Origin: Pseudomonadota bacterium
GTDB lineage: Bacteria; Pseudomonadota; Gammaproteobacteria; UBA5335
Length of the DNA: 9,719 nucleotides
Assembly: GCA_002862965.1 (NCBI GenBank)
Contig: PKCW01000257.1
Location: 1-9,719 of the forward strand
Direction of reading: 5' to 3'
Part shown: positions 9,201-9,719 of the stretch, piece by piece
How the letters are laid out: every line of letters begins with the position of its first letter
Numbering within the stretch: the stretch's first letter is position 1
Made by a program: the position numbers and the translations under genes
Notes under the pieces: model-generated
What the model was told of the DNA's origin: nothing
What the model saw: only the letters and a program-made list of their open reading frames with translations
The model's database searches: none

Positions 9201-9719
9201 ACGCTGGGCAGGCCGTTCATGGCCGTTTCGAGCGGGAACGTGATGAGTTGCTCGACTTCTTCGGCAGCCATGCCGCCAGCCTCCGTCATGAGAGTGACGG
9301 TCGGCTTGTTGAGATCGGGAAAGACATCTACCGGCGTGCGCGTCAGGGTGAACGCGCCATACGCCATCAGCACCAGCGCCCCGCGCGCATCCGGCACAAA
9401 CCAGCGGCCCCGGAACAGACTCCAACGGTCGATGGCCCCCCAGCGCTCCAACAGCGCCGCCAGCAAGGCGCCCAGCCATGTGCCCGCAGCATTCAGCACC
9501 AGATCGAGATTGGAAGGGACACGCCGCGGCAGGTAGATCTGTAGGAACTCCATGGCCAGCGACAGCAGCGAACCCGCCAGCGCGGCCCAGCACACGGCGC
9601 CGCGCGTCCAGCCCGTGCGCAGCAAGGCCAGGGCCAGCAAGAAGCCCAGAGGGGCGTATCCGATCAGGTTGGACGTGACGTCAAAGCCCGTCCAATAAGG
9701 CGGAGGCAGCGGCGCCGCC
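6290..9719 (-). CDS. VanZ-like / heavy-metal RND efflux pump fusion, 5' end outside window
   Basis: One frame stays open from TGA at 6290 to the window edge. With residue 1 at the TTG codon at 9640 (26 more in-frame codons lie upstream), residues up to about 88 are VanZ-like. From about 90 the protein is a CusA/CzcA-type RND pump: TPVDVFPDLNKP at 102-113, FPLETAMNGLP at 135-145, first membrane block about 418-580, FLPPFNEG at 635-642, second periplasmic loop to about 930, last membrane block about 940-1100. It is thus a nearly complete proton-driven metal exporter without its true N-terminus and part of helix 1; only about 14 hydrophobic residues of that helix remain. The helix-4 motif is IGGLVDDAVVDVEN (Asp481, Asp482, Glu488), unlike DFGxxVDGAVV of CzcA/CusA, so the metal is uncertain. 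No adaptor or outer-membrane gene is in the window. Whether the fusion works is unknown. Confidence 0.88.
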   Translation of the reverse strand, partial: AAPLPPPYWTGFDVTSNLIGYAPLGFLLALALLRTGWTRGAVCWAALAGSLLSLAMEFLQIYLPRRVPSNLDLVLNAAGTWLGALLAALLERWGAIDRWSLFRGRWFVPDARGALVLMAYGAFTLTRTPVDVFPDLNKPTVTLMTEAGGMAAEEVEQLITFPLETAMNGLPSVESVRSVSSAGLSFIYVTFDWKTDIFRARQMVSERLTSMEEGLAPGVTPTMGPISSVMGEIMQIAIPIGAKPSGQKNAAPPLSAMDTREYADWVLRPRLMAIPGVAQVIPIGGEVRQFQVQPNTTRMSELGVTASDLDAALKGFSANTSGGFLEINGREYLIRNLGRTSRLDDLRNLPLAVRAGQPILLHQVADVQFAPAIKRGDAGFEGLPAVILGIQKQPTADTIALTRSIESALADMKGSLPAGMAEPQVTFRQANFIEASISTLQGKLIGASVFVAVILFFFLGTLRPLVIALTAIPASIFVTGLVFHYFGLSINTMTLGGLAIAIGGLVDDAVVDVENIMRRLKEDRTRHPENRLTPLVIVARASMEVRSAILYATMIIVLVFLPLFALPGMEGRLFVPLGIAFIVSTLASLLVSVTVTPVLSYYLLPKMRTLDHGDTRLLAWLKTRYQGGLQRVLQRPRAALGMAAVAVTLAVAAVPFFPTTFLPPFNEGTLLVGLRLNPGVTLAESSALAQQAELLVAQVPEVQHVGRRSGRAELDEHAEGVHVSELDVGLLPASELKRSMEEITADIRSRLAHLPGSIGIGQPISHRIDHMLSGVRSQIAIKVFGEDLDVLRGQADLLRAKLAGIPGLADLEIEKQVLAPQIKIRVDYAAAGRYGVAAPQILSTLQSLVEGEKITEVIEGNRRFALVVRLPEQARSIEGLSRILIDTPMGRVPLSRLATIEDSDGPNQVSRDDGRRRIVLSANAQGRPLSEVVADIRSVVQEVRLPEGYFITLGGQFQAQEEASRLVGLLSIVSLTLMFVVLYTRYKSVALSALIMVNIPLALVGAVLGLWLSGQPLSVAALVGFITLAGISVRNGILKVSHYLNLMRMEGEDFDQKMIVRGSLERLSPVLMTALVTAFALAPLLFEASRPGTEILHPVAVVIFSGLVSSTLLDTFLTPAMFWLFGRKPAERLLDDRDAEAF
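9383..9719 (-). pseudogene. VanZ-like membrane protein, 3'-truncated part of the fusion
   Basis: The upstream part of the fused frame reads as a VanZ-family protein. Seen are YWTGFDVTSNLIGYAPLG (codons between 9719 and 9641) and EFLQIYLPRRVPSNLD followed by LVLNAAGTWLGALL. These fit the family pattern of N-x-x-G-x-x-P-L-G and E-x-x-Q, P-x-R, D-x-x-x-N-x-x-G-x-x-x-G. Three membrane segments are visible. Its own end is missing: after WFVPDARGALVL the frame enters the RND transporter, where I would expect further VanZ helices. The gene begins outside the window. VanZ proteins are membrane proteins of mostly unclear function, one of them linked to teicoplanin tolerance; nothing here ties this one to metals. 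Confidence 0.75.

Noticed and set aside
6290..9640. The RND gene as a complete gene starting at the TTG at 9640
   Set aside because: The frame continues upstream without a stop to the window edge with good VanZ-like sequence, so the true start lies outside.

Overview
The window is a metal-homeostasis segment of a high-GC proteobacterium. Protein character points to Burkholderiales, probably near Comamonadaceae or Alcaligenaceae: the dihydrolipoamide dehydrogenase, the ISC-type ferredoxin and the VanZ-like fragment all look betaproteobacterial. That placement is inference from recall, not a search. No transposase, integrase, tRNA, rRNA or CRISPR array is visible.

Layout. Positions 1-259 hold no gene I can support. 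On the minus strand, 3604 to 260 is a tight copper operon in the order copA (Cu(I) P-type ATPase), cueR (MerR-family Cu(I) sensor) and fdx (ISC-type [2Fe-2S] ferredoxin), with 15-bp gaps. A MerR-type promoter with a 19-bp spacer lies just upstream of copA (3641-3671). It implies that the more distal ATG at 3634 is not the real start. On the plus strand, 3840-4195 is an ArsR/SmtB-type metalloregulator broken by a one-base frameshift near 4080; its predicted zinc site lies beyond the break. Facing it on the minus strand are, in transcription order, a large heavy-metal RND pump gene (9719 to 6290), a small His-rich exported protein (6236 to 5838) and a dihydrolipoamide dehydrogenase (5732 to 4305).

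The most unusual object is the RND gene. Its reading frame stays open to the right window edge. The first about 114 codons are not RND at all but a VanZ-like membrane protein, joined in frame around 9365-9385 to an RND transporter that has lost its N-terminus and part of its first membrane helix. The simplest reading is a deletion that removed the end of vanZ, probably the membrane-fusion and outer-membrane genes, and the start of the pump gene.

Reading the parts together: the copper branch (CopA export from cytosol to periplasm, CueR control, ferredoxin perhaps supporting Fe-S repair) looks intact and self-regulated. The second branch (RND pump, periplasmic His-rich protein, E3 flavoprotein, ArsR regulator) looks conserved in content but damaged at two points, its regulator and the front of its pump. 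I see no clearly new defence or mobile system here; the novelty candidates are the VanZ-RND fusion, the RND/His-rich/E3/ArsR association and the ferredoxin in a CueR operon.
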